From positions 1 to 64,000 of the forward strand of contig CAMWXB010000011.1 in assembly GCA_947178125.1 (NCBI GenBank): a stretch of 64,000 nt of DNA. Direction: 5' to 3'. Positions within the stretch are counted from its first letter, which is position 1. Every line of letters begins with the position of its first letter. This DNA is from an uncultured Lachnospiraceae bacterium (GTDB lineage Bacteria; Bacillota; Clostridia; Lachnospirales; Lachnospiraceae). The position numbers and the translations under genes were made by a program. Below, one piece after another: positions 9,082-16,724 of this stretch. The notes under the pieces were generated by a model. It saw nothing but the letters and a program-made list of their open reading frames with translations, was not told the origin of the DNA and did no database searches.

Positions 9082-9990
9082 GTGTCAAAAGTTATGGTAA
9101 AGCAGAAACATCATATGAGCAAAGATGAGCTTTCGGTCAATATTGTAGGGTATGTCGTAATCGGCCTTTTTGCACTGGTTTGTCTCCTGCCTTTTTATCT
9201 GATCATCGTGGCTTCCTTTACGGATGAAGCTTCCCTGATTCGGAACGGCTATCCGTTGATTCCAACGGATATCAGCATACAGAGTTACCAGCTGTGTCTG
9301 AAAAACCCGGTAGCGATTTTACAGGCATATGGAACGACGATAGGTATTACGGTGGTGGGAACTTTCCTGTCAGTGCTGCTTGCTACGATGACGGGGTATG
9401 TACTGTCTCGTCAGGATTTCCCGTGGAGAAATAAGTTTTCGTTTTTCTTCTTCTTTACAACGCTGTTCAGCGGCGGATTGGTACCGTGGTACATGATGTG
9501 TGTGCGGTATCTGAACTTTAAAAATTCGTACATTGCAATTATCCTGCCGTTGATGTTCTCGGTATGGAATATGATCATAGCCAAATCCTTTATGATGGGC
9601 ATTCCGAGCGCGCTTACGGAATCCGCCAAGATTGACGGTGCAAACGATTTCGTCATCTATGTGAAGCTGATTCTTCCGTTAAGTAAACCTTTGATCGCAA
9701 CGCTCAGCCTGTTCTCGGCGTTGGCATATTGGAATGACTGGTATAACTGTATGCTGTTCATGACTGATGAAAATAAGTTCATGCTGCAGTACTATCTGCA
9801 GAGAATATTAGGCAGCGCAGAAGCGATGAGAATCGTAGCGGAGAAATCCGGTATGGCGCTCCCGACGATTCCTCTGGAAAGTATGAAAATGGCGATGACC
9901 GTTATCGCAACAGGTCCTATCGTTCTGTTATATCCTTTCGTACAGCGTTACTTTGTAAAAGGCCTTACGATTGGTGCGGTCAAAGGTTAA
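9082..9990 (+). CDS. ABC sugar transporter permease, LplC/YtcP type
   Basis: The second permease of the importer (302 aa from this start). Six membrane segments are visible, with the family-typical VCLLPFYLIIVASFTDEASL near the N-terminus, the EAA-type loop ESAKIDGANDFVIYVKLILPLSKP, and the C-terminal PFVQRYFVKGLTIGAVKG. I chose the GTG at 9082 because AAGGGGGTGGAG lies six bases upstream; an earlier in-frame GTG (9073) lies inside that ribosome site, and an ATG at 9094 is possible. It works with the upstream permease and the downstream binding protein. Confidence 0.9.
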   Translation: MSKVMVKQKHHMSKDELSVNIVGYVVIGLFALVCLLPFYLIIVASFTDEASLIRNGYPLIPTDISIQSYQLCLKNPVAILQAYGTTIGITVVGTFLSVLLATMTGYVLSRQDFPWRNKFSFFFFFTTLFSGGLVPWYMMCVRYLNFKNSYIAIILPLMFSVWNMIIAKSFMMGIPSALTESAKIDGANDFVIYVKLILPLSKPLIATLSLFSALAYWNDWYNCMLFMTDENKFMLQYYLQRILGSAEAMRIVAEKSGMALPTIPLESMKMAMTVIATGPIVLLYPFVQRYFVKGLTIGAVKG

Positions 9991-9991
9991 A

Positions 9992-10070
9992 AAAGGATGT
10001 AATCCTTTTTTAACCGAAAGTTTTCGGCTATTAGCCGAAAACTTCCAGGCTTTGGCCGGAAACTTCCAAA
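9992..10070 (+). repeat. Hairpin cluster between permease and binding-protein genes
   Basis: A short hairpin AAAAGGATGTAATCCTTTTTT starts near 9992, split as AAAAGGAT/ATCCTTTT. It is followed by a perfect 12-bp hairpin AAGTTTTCGGCT (10018-10029) / AGCCGAAAACTT (10033-10044) with a three-base loop, and then a diverged partial copy (CTTTGGCCGGAAACTTCC). The borders TTAACCGAAAGTT and AACTTCCAG match the glgP leader element. Sitting between the permease and binding-protein genes, it could stabilise or attenuate mRNA so that more binding protein is made; that is inference. Confidence 0.7.
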
Positions 10071-10117
10071 CGGAATGTTATTTACATATAAAATTAACAT
10101 AAAAAAGGAGAGAAACT

Positions 10118-11791
10118 ATGAAAAAGAAAAAAATCTTGTCGGTTACTTTAGCAACGTGTCTTGTGATGTCCACGCTGGCTGGCTGTGGTTCTTCGGGAGG
10201 GGATTCCGGAAGTTCTTCAGGTTCTTCAAGCTCATCGAGCAACAGTTCCTCAAGCAGCAGCGATAATGCGGCGGATTCTTCTGGTGATACTGCATCGGCG
10301 GTTTCCCTGGACAGCCTTCCCGCAGCAGTAGGAGAAGGAACGATCGTGGCATCCCCTGATTTCTATGCAGGAGTGGATTTAAGCGACCATTATACCGTAA
10401 ATATGTATCTGATCGGTGACACGCCGAATGACTGGAATCGGATTCTTGATCTGACAAATGAATATCTTGAGCCATTTAATACAGATATCGCAGTCACCTT
10501 CATGAGCTGGAGTGATTATCAGACAATGTACTCCCTTGTGCTGGCAGGCGGCGAGCAGGTAGACCTGATCTTTACGGCACCCTGGTGCTATATGTATACA
10601 GAAGCGGCGAAGGGTTCTTTCTATGAATTGACGGATGACTTTATTGCAAACTGCATGCCTATGGCGAATAAATATCAGGATAAGGACAGTTGGAGTGAGA
10701 CAACACTTTCCGGCAAAACGATTGCAGTACCTTCCAATGTGGCAGCAGCAATGGGTAAGATTGTGGCAATCCGCCAGGATCTGGCTGACAAATATGATAT
10801 CAGCGAACTGAAAACATGGGAAGATTATATGAATTTTATGATCACGATGGGAGAGAAGGAAACACCTGAAAGCGGTATTTACGGTCTGGCTTCTTCCGTA
10901 GATAATAACGAACTCTGGGATGTATACCGTCAGCAGTATGATACATTCCTTGCACTGGACAGTGACTATTTTGATATGATCTATTCATGGGACGGCGATC
11001 TTCCGACAGTAGACGAAATTACAATGTCCTACGAAACAGACTGGTTCCGCGAATATGCAAAAGATATGAAGACATTGGCAGATGCAGGCTGCTGGAGCCG
11101 TAGTGCATTGACCAATACCGTAACAGATGATGATGCGTTCGGCGCATTGCAGGGTGCTTCCATCGCATGGAATGGCTCTGTTATCACTTATGTAAGACAG
11201 GCAGAGCAGAGTGAAGGCGTTCAGTGTGCACTTTATGATCTGACAACAGACCATTTTGTAGGCTGTGAAGCGTTCTCTAACAACGATATGGCAATCGCAG
11301 CGGGTTCCAAGAACCCTGAGCGTGCGGGAATGATTCTTGACCTGCTTAAATTCGATACCTATTTGAACAGATTGTGGATTCTCGGTATTGAAGGTGAACA
11401 CTATACGATCGATGATGAAGGTTACTATACAGAATTGGATAAATCCAGTGACTTCGCGGCATATGCAATTTCCGCAGCCTGGGCTATCAAGAATGATGAT
11501 CTGCATGAAGCAGGCGCTGACCCGCGTATGCAGGCGATTTCCGATGGATGGGCAGAGAGAGTAGAGAACAATCCGACAATTACCTTTGTATTTGATACGA
11601 CACCGGTTGATTCTTATGTATCAGCTGTAAAGGTAGTATTAGATGATTATGTTCCGATGTTAGAGCTCGGTCTTGTAGATGATGTTGATGCAACACTGGA
11701 TGAGATGATTCAGAAATGTTATGATTCCGGTCTGCAGACTGTAAAGGATGAATTTGCTGCTCAGTATGAAGCATGGTATGCTACCCGCTAG
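10118..11791 (+). CDS. ABC transporter solute-binding lipoprotein
   Basis: An extracellular sugar-binding protein (557 aa) anchored to the membrane by a lipid. The signal peptide ends in LAGC, with C23 as the lipidated residue, and a Ser-rich flexible linker follows (about 25-60). The mature part resembles the large LplA-like/DUF3502-like binding proteins that pair with LplB/LplC permeases. The ribosome site AAAGGAG is eight bases before the ATG. Hairpins precede the gene and an intrinsic terminator follows, so the transporter transcript probably ends here while GH2 is expressed separately or by read-through. The exact ligand is not visible; the locus suggests galactan fragments. Confidence 0.92.
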   Translation: MKKKKILSVTLATCLVMSTLAGCGSSGGDSGSSSGSSSSSSNSSSSSSDNAADSSGDTASAVSLDSLPAAVGEGTIVASPDFYAGVDLSDHYTVNMYLIGDTPNDWNRILDLTNEYLEPFNTDIAVTFMSWSDYQTMYSLVLAGGEQVDLIFTAPWCYMYTEAAKGSFYELTDDFIANCMPMANKYQDKDSWSETTLSGKTIAVPSNVAAAMGKIVAIRQDLADKYDISELKTWEDYMNFMITMGEKETPESGIYGLASSVDNNELWDVYRQQYDTFLALDSDYFDMIYSWDGDLPTVDEITMSYETDWFREYAKDMKTLADAGCWSRSALTNTVTDDDAFGALQGASIAWNGSVITYVRQAEQSEGVQCALYDLTTDHFVGCEAFSNNDMAIAAGSKNPERAGMILDLLKFDTYLNRLWILGIEGEHYTIDDEGYYTELDKSSDFAAYAISAAWAIKNDDLHEAGADPRMQAISDGWAERVENNPTITFVFDTTPVDSYVSAVKVVLDDYVPMLELGLVDDVDATLDEMIQKCYDSGLQTVKDEFAAQYEAWYATR

Positions 11792-11852
11792 GAGCGTATA
11801 GCCGGTTGAAAGCCGATTGTGGCATGGAATGACGGCTAAAAAATAAAAACAG

Positions 11853-11902
11853 AGGGCTGCCGCGCGGCTAAATATTTTAGCTGGTGCGACAGTCCTTTTT
11901 TT
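11853..11902 (+). terminator. Intrinsic terminator after the binding-protein gene
   Basis: A long imperfect stem: AGGGCTG (11853-11859) pairs with CAGTCCT (11890-11896), with an inner GCTAAA/TTTAGC hairpin, followed by seven T (11896-11902). Confidence 0.82.
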
Positions 11903-11929
11903 CAAATCGGAAGGAGAGAAAAAAGGGCA

Positions 11930-14467
11930 ATGAAAGCATATTTATCCGGCAGAGAGCCAAGATGTATGGAATGCTTTAACTTTGACTGGTATTTTTACCA
12001 CTGTAAAAATTCTTATCACAGTGAAAACTCTGGTCAAAGGGAAAAAGAATTTGTTCCCGGCACATATGACGTGGAAGAATGTCAGAAAGTACAGCTTCCG
12101 CACGACTGGAGCCTTTTTTATCCGTTCGACGAACATGCGCCGTCCTGCGGCTCCGGCGGCTATGTTGAGACCGGAACCGGTTGGTACAGGAAACTGTTTA
12201 AGATCAGCGAAGACGTAACGGAGGGGGAAAAAATTTTTCTCCGCTTTGATGGTGTTTATATGTTGGCAAACGTCTGGGTGAATGGAAAAGAACTGGGACA
12301 GCATGTTTATGGATATACGCCTTTTGAATGGGAAATCACGCATCTCTTGAACGGGAAGGGACAGGATAATGTGGTGGATGTGCGGGTGGATAATTCCGTC
12401 CAGCCTGGTTCCAGATGGTATTCAGGTTCCGGCATTACGCGGAATGTGTGGCTTTACCGGGTGCAAAAAGCGCATATTCTGCCCTATGGCGTATGGATAA
12501 GACAGTCCGGGGTGTCGAAAGGACAGGCGAAGCTGCGGGTGGAGACAAGTGCTGCTCTGCCGTTTGGGATATTGAAAGCGGCGGATGAGGAGGAAGCGTT
12601 TTTGATAGAGACGACGATTTTGTCCCCACAGGGCAAAATCTGTGTGAAGGACAAAACAGGAGTGGTGCAGGATGGCGGCATGCGGCCCGATGCGGATTCG
12701 GACAGTGCACACAACGGAGAAGAAATGCCGAAAGAAGCCGTAGTCTGTCAGGAATTTACGATTGACGAGCCCATGCTCTGGTCGCCGGAGCATCCCTCTT
12801 TGTATGAGGTGGTCACGAAACTCTATCGGGGAGATGTTCTGCTGGATGAGGTGCACAGCCACACCGGGCTTCGTAGTGCAGTCTTTCATAAGGAAAAGGG
12901 GTTTTTACTGAACGGAGAAAAATGCAAATTGAACGGTGTCTGTATTCATCATGACGGCGGCTGTGCTGGAGCGGCGGTGCCGCCTGAAATCTGGGAGAGA
13001 CGGCTGCGTAAACTGAAGGCAATGGGCGTCAATGCCATCCGCATGTCCCATAATCCGCCGGACCCGGAGCTCCTTGAATTGTGCGACAGGGAAGGTTTTC
13101 TCGTGATGGATGAGGCTTTTGATGAGTGGAAGATTCTCAAGGGAAAAGAATTTGGCAGCAATACGCATGAAAGCAGAGGATATTCGGAATGGTTCGAACA
13201 GTGTCATGAAGAAGACCTGCGGGCAATGCTTCTGCGAGACAGGAATCATCCCTGCATCGTAATCTGGAGCATCGGAAATGAAGTGCCGGATCAACAGCAT
13301 CCTCAGGGATATCTTACGGCACGGCATTTGAAGGAAATCTGCAGAGAACTCGACCCGGACCGCGTCGTTACACAGGCGAACGACCAGATTTGTTCAGAGC
13401 CTTATCCGGCGAAAGAGGATTTCCTGAAGGAGCTGGATGTAGTCGGTTACAATTACGTCGGGAGATGGCGCGGCCGTGCGGAAACTTTTTATGACGAGGA
13501 CAGGCGGGCGCATCCTGACTGGTGCATGATCGGCACGGAAAACGGCGGCATTGGCGGGATTCGGGGAGAGTATCCGATGAAAATGTCGGAACGCGCGGGC
13601 TGGTGGCGCCAGACTTATTGCGGTGCGCCGGTAAACGTCGGGAAACTGCTTCGTTATACGATGTCTCACGACTATGTGGCAGGAGACTTTATGTGGACGG
13701 GTATCGACTATCTGGGAGAAGCACACTGGCCGGAGCGGTCTTCCAGTGCGGGTGTGCTTGATACATGCGGCTTTGAAAAGGATGGTTATTATTTTTACCA
13801 GAGCATCTGGAAGCGGGACGTGCCGATGGTGCATCTGCTTCCCCACTGGAATCTGGACGTGGAGCCGGGAACTATTCTGCCGGTGCTCTGTTTTACGAGC
13901 TGTGACTGTGTAGAATTGTTCCTGAATGGGAAATCTTATGGAAAAAAGGCTTATGCTTATCCTGCATACGGTATGACGGAGGAATACGGGCATTTTGGCA
14001 GGCCGCAGATTCCGGTCAATACGGGCGACTTATTCCTGAACTGGGATGTGCCATACGAACCTGGCCGTATCGAAGCGGTCGGTTATTGCAACGGGCAGGA
14101 AGCGGTTCGCGAAATTGTGAGGACGGCAGGCACACCGGTGAAGATACAGGCGGCCTGTTATCAGGATAAACTTCCGGCGGATGGACAAAGTGTCGGTCAG
14201 ATTGAAGTGGCGCTCGTGGATGCCGAAGGGAATTTCTGTCCGCAGGCGGACTGCATGGTTACTTTTACGGTGGAAGGACCGGCGGCGCTGCTTGGTGTGG
14301 ACAATGGAAATCCGAGATGCCATGAAAGCATGAAAGGGAACCGGATATCTACTTTTCATGGAAAAGCTTTTGCTTTGGTACGCTCAGACGGCAATCCGGG
14401 AAGATGCGTTATTAAGGTATCAGCCGCCGGGCTTGCGGAAAGTGTTTCGCAGCTCTTGTTTGTGTGA
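11930..14467 (+). CDS. Glycoside hydrolase family 2, probable beta-galactosidase
   Basis: An 845-aa retaining glycosidase. The N-terminal jelly-roll sugar-binding domain has LPHDWS and GWYRK motifs. The Ig-like domain contains the GLRS segment. The TIM barrel has the acid/base E451 in IWSIGNEVPD and the nucleophile E537 in MIGTENGG. A C-terminal DUF4982/Ig-like tail includes LPADGQSVGQIEVALVDAEG. There is no signal peptide, so it acts in the cytoplasm on imported oligosaccharides. With the adjacent GH53 enzyme and importer, beta-galactosidase is the likeliest activity, although GH2 also includes other specificities. AAGGAG lies 13 bases before the ATG, so the start is slightly uncertain; an internal ATG at M13 is possible. 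Confidence 0.93.
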   Translation: MKAYLSGREPRCMECFNFDWYFYHCKNSYHSENSGQREKEFVPGTYDVEECQKVQLPHDWSLFYPFDEHAPSCGSGGYVETGTGWYRKLFKISEDVTEGEKIFLRFDGVYMLANVWVNGKELGQHVYGYTPFEWEITHLLNGKGQDNVVDVRVDNSVQPGSRWYSGSGITRNVWLYRVQKAHILPYGVWIRQSGVSKGQAKLRVETSAALPFGILKAADEEEAFLIETTILSPQGKICVKDKTGVVQDGGMRPDADSDSAHNGEEMPKEAVVCQEFTIDEPMLWSPEHPSLYEVVTKLYRGDVLLDEVHSHTGLRSAVFHKEKGFLLNGEKCKLNGVCIHHDGGCAGAAVPPEIWERRLRKLKAMGVNAIRMSHNPPDPELLELCDREGFLVMDEAFDEWKILKGKEFGSNTHESRGYSEWFEQCHEEDLRAMLLRDRNHPCIVIWSIGNEVPDQQHPQGYLTARHLKEICRELDPDRVVTQANDQICSEPYPAKEDFLKELDVVGYNYVGRWRGRAETFYDEDRRAHPDWCMIGTENGGIGGIRGEYPMKMSERAGWWRQTYCGAPVNVGKLLRYTMSHDYVAGDFMWTGIDYLGEAHWPERSSSAGVLDTCGFEKDGYYFYQSIWKRDVPMVHLLPHWNLDVEPGTILPVLCFTSCDCVELFLNGKSYGKKAYAYPAYGMTEEYGHFGRPQIPVNTGDLFLNWDVPYEPGRIEAVGYCNGQEAVREIVRTAGTPVKIQAACYQDKLPADGQSVGQIEVALVDAEGNFCPQADCMVTFTVEGPAALLGVDNGNPRCHESMKGNRISTFHGKAFALVRSDGNPGRCVIKVSAAGLAESVSQLLFV

Positions 14468-14476
14468 AAATTTATC

Positions 14477-14485
14477 GGGGGGGGG
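14477..14485 (+). repeat. Nine-G run in the ribosome-binding region of the LacI-type gene
   Basis: Nine consecutive G residues, followed by TGGGAAC and the ATG at 14493. The run itself supplies the Shine-Dalgarno sequence, so slippage during replication could change the strength or position of the ribosome site. A second nine-G run lies at 56454-56462 in another sugar regulator. Confidence 0.85.
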
Positions 14486-14492
14486 TGGGAAC

Positions 14493-15464
14493 ATGACACA
14501 ACAAGAAATTGCAAAAGCACTTGGTATATCAAAGACAACAGTCTCCAGAGCAATTTCCGGCAAAGGAAGAATCGGTGAAGAAACCAAAAATAAAATCCTG
14601 AAATATATGAAGGAGCATCAGGCCGAAGAAAATGGTATTGTGCCGACGCGGATGCTCGGTGTGGCCCTTCCCGCGGATAGTAATATCAATTCAAATCATT
14701 TTTTCTCGGAATGTTTATATGGCATATGCGAGGCGGCGGCTTACATGGATTATAATGTACTGGTCGTAAAAGTGACGGAAGGGGATATCTCCGAGATCAT
14801 CAATGCGGTAGAAAAAAAGAAGATTGATGCGGTAATTCTGCTGCGGCGCATGGAAAATGATAAGGCAATGCGCTATCTGGATGGCGTGGAGTTTCCGGTA
14901 GGGCTTGCAGGACAGTGTGCCGATGAGGCTGTCATCAGTGTTGATATTGACAATAAAGGCGCGACAGAAGAAATGGTCACGATGATGATCGCAAAAGGTT
15001 TTCGACGTTTTGCACTGATATTGGAAGAAATCAATTATGTGGTGAACCGGGACCGATATAACGGCTTCATGGATGCGTTGATGAAGAGCGGCATATCGGA
15101 AAAGAAGCAGTATATTTATACGGGTAAGGTCTACGACAATGTACTGGAAATGGTCATGTCCGATATTCTGAACAATAAAACGGACTGCATCGTCTGCGGC
15201 GACGATGAATTGTGTGTGAGGATCATGTCCTGGCTGCAGGAGGAAGGCTACCGGATTCCGCGGGATATCGCAATCGTGTCGTTATATAACGGAAGTGCTT
15301 TGAGCCTGATGCGGCCGTCTGTTACGGCAATCGACACTTCTGCAAGAAGCGTTGGTGCGGAACTTGGAAAACAGGTATGCCATTTCCTGCAGGGAGAGAA
15401 GTACCGGAAGAACACATTGCTCAATTATGAAATTCTGATTCGCAGATCGACCGACAAAGTATAA
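14493..15464 (+). CDS. LacI-family transcriptional regulator
   Basis: A 323-aa repressor. The N-terminal helix-turn-helix is TQQEIAKALGISKTTVSRAI, followed by the hinge and a periplasmic-binding-like effector domain (residues about 55-320). I chose the ATG at 14493: it follows the G-rich ribosome site and gives a standard LacI N-terminus. The reading frame is open further upstream, but only inside the GH2 gene. The gene lies between GH2 (25 bases before) and GH53, so it probably controls the galactan locus through an operator such as the palindrome at 7880-7897. The hinge lacks the classic YxPN wording (it reads EENGIVPTRMLGVALP), so it is a diverged member. Confidence 0.9.
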   Translation: MTQQEIAKALGISKTTVSRAISGKGRIGEETKNKILKYMKEHQAEENGIVPTRMLGVALPADSNINSNHFFSECLYGICEAAAYMDYNVLVVKVTEGDISEIINAVEKKKIDAVILLRRMENDKAMRYLDGVEFPVGLAGQCADEAVISVDIDNKGATEEMVTMMIAKGFRRFALILEEINYVVNRDRYNGFMDALMKSGISEKKQYIYTGKVYDNVLEMVMSDILNNKTDCIVCGDDELCVRIMSWLQEEGYRIPRDIAIVSLYNGSALSLMRPSVTAIDTSARSVGAELGKQVCHFLQGEKYRKNTLLNYEILIRRSTDKV

Positions 15465-15512
15465 AAGTGTGAAGAGAAGTTCTAAAGCTCGCAGCAAAGG
15501 CTGCTTCGCTGG
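15463..15512 (+). repeat. Partial nested-hairpin element (copy C)
   Basis: It begins like the elements at 59451 and 61433: a GTGTGAAGA edge, then GAAGTTCT (15476-15483), AAAG, and an inner hairpin GCAGC/GCTGC (15491-15495/15500-15504). The right half of the larger arm (AGAACTTC) and the closing CTCAC edge are missing, so it looks like a truncated copy. It lies between the LacI-type and GH53 genes. Confidence 0.6.
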
Positions 15513-15553
15513 TATGGAAAAAGAAAACCATGAAGAAAGGAAGGTATGAAAGT

Positions 15554-16582
15554 ATGGGAACAAAAATGGCTTATGGCGTTGACCTTGGATGGCTCAGTCA
15601 GTTGGAGGCAAGAGGCATCCATTGGGTGGATGCGGAGAAAAAGAAAGTCGAGCCGCTTGCGGCAATGAAGGAAATGGGTGTGGATGCCGTGCGGTTCCGC
15701 ATTTTCGTCAATCCGCCGAAAGATGCTTATTGGAGAAAGGACGAAAAGACCGTCTGTATGCTGGGATTCAGCGACGGGCAGAGCGTCCTTGAGGTATCGA
15801 AGAGAGTGAAGGAGGCAGGTATGAAACTGATGCTGGATTTCCATTACAGCGACCACTTTGCTGACCCGGAATATCAGGACATTCCGGAAGAATGGGCGCA
15901 GGATGATGCAGCGCAGCTTACAAAAAGGGTCTATCAGCATACAAAAGATGTTATGACATTGTTTGCAGAAAACGGCGTCACACCGGAATGGGTGCAGGTC
16001 GGCAATGAGATTAACCCCGGGCTGCTGTTGCCAATGGGCAGCAGAAAAGAGCACCCGGAACAGATGACGGCTTTTCTGAATGCCGGATATGATGCGGTGA
16101 AAGAGGTCTGTCCTTCCTGTCAGGTCATTACGCATCTTTCCTGCGGAAACTTTCCGGAACTCTGCGACCCTTTCTGGGAAGTATTCTTTGGAAACGGCGG
16201 CAAGACGGATATTCTCGGCTTTTCCTATTATCCGTACTGGTATGATATGATGAAAGAACATATGGAGAAAAAGCTGACAGAGCCTCTCTACAATCCGTTG
16301 ACCTATTATGCGGAGCGTTACAGCAAGCCGGTCATGGTCGTAGAAGTGGGAGGTCCGGAAACGGATGCGGAAGGAACTTACGAACTTCTGTTGAATACGA
16401 TGGAAGCAGTAAGACAGGTGCCTGGCGGACAGGGACTCGGCGTTTTCTACTGGGAGCCGGAAGTGGGAGCGGAGCTGCTTCCCGACAAATATCCGCTGGG
16501 AGCGGCAGTTGCGCTGGATGAGCATACGATTCAGTTCACGAGCGCGTTATCCGCTTATAAGGCATATAAAGAGAGCCATTAA
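15554..16582 (+). CDS. Arabinogalactan endo-beta-1,4-galactanase family protein (GH53)
   Basis: Cleaves beta-1,4-galactan chains (342 aa, TIM barrel, GH clan A). The family start GVDLGWLSQLEARGIHWVD and the VDAVRFRIFVNP strand are clear. The acid/base is E152 in WVQVGNEINPG and the nucleophile E264 in VMVVEVGGPE. Unlike most GH53 galactanases it has no signal peptide, so it should act inside the cell on imported galacto-oligosaccharides. I chose the ATG at 15554 because AAAGGAAGG lies just upstream; an in-frame ATG at 15530 would overlap that ribosome site. A partial hairpin element separates it from the LacI-type gene, and a terminator-like hairpin follows. Confidence 0.93.
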   Translation: MGTKMAYGVDLGWLSQLEARGIHWVDAEKKKVEPLAAMKEMGVDAVRFRIFVNPPKDAYWRKDEKTVCMLGFSDGQSVLEVSKRVKEAGMKLMLDFHYSDHFADPEYQDIPEEWAQDDAAQLTKRVYQHTKDVMTLFAENGVTPEWVQVGNEINPGLLLPMGSRKEHPEQMTAFLNAGYDAVKEVCPSCQVITHLSCGNFPELCDPFWEVFFGNGGKTDILGFSYYPYWYDMMKEHMEKKLTEPLYNPLTYYAERYSKPVMVVEVGGPETDAEGTYELLLNTMEAVRQVPGGQGLGVFYWEPEVGAELLPDKYPLGAAVALDEHTIQFTSALSAYKAYKESH

Positions 16583-16595
16583 ATATTGAATCGAC

Positions 16596-16624
16596 AGGGG
16601 CATGATCGCGGTCATGCCCTTTTC
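16596..16624 (+). terminator. Terminator-like hairpin after the GH53 gene
   Basis: GGGCATGA (16598-16605) pairs with TCATGCCC (16612-16619), followed by only four T. Moderately strong. Confidence 0.65.
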
Positions 16625-16665
16625 GTGTGATAGGAAATCGTTGTGACAGCGGTGTGTTTTTCCAT

Positions 16666-16694
16666 TTGAAATCATAAATGAACCATTATATAAT
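16666..16694 (+). promoter_or_regulatory. Sigma-A promoter of the two-component system
   Basis: TTGAAA (16666-16671), a 17-base spacer and TATAAT (16689-16694), about 30 bases before the kinase start. Confidence 0.75.
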
Positions 16695-16724
16695 TTACCA
16701 TAACAAATGATGTGAGGAATTTCT

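Noticed and set aside
15482-16525. 347-codon minus-strand open frame opposite the GH53 gene
   Set aside because: The plus strand has both GH53 catalytic glutamates; the minus frame shows no family features.
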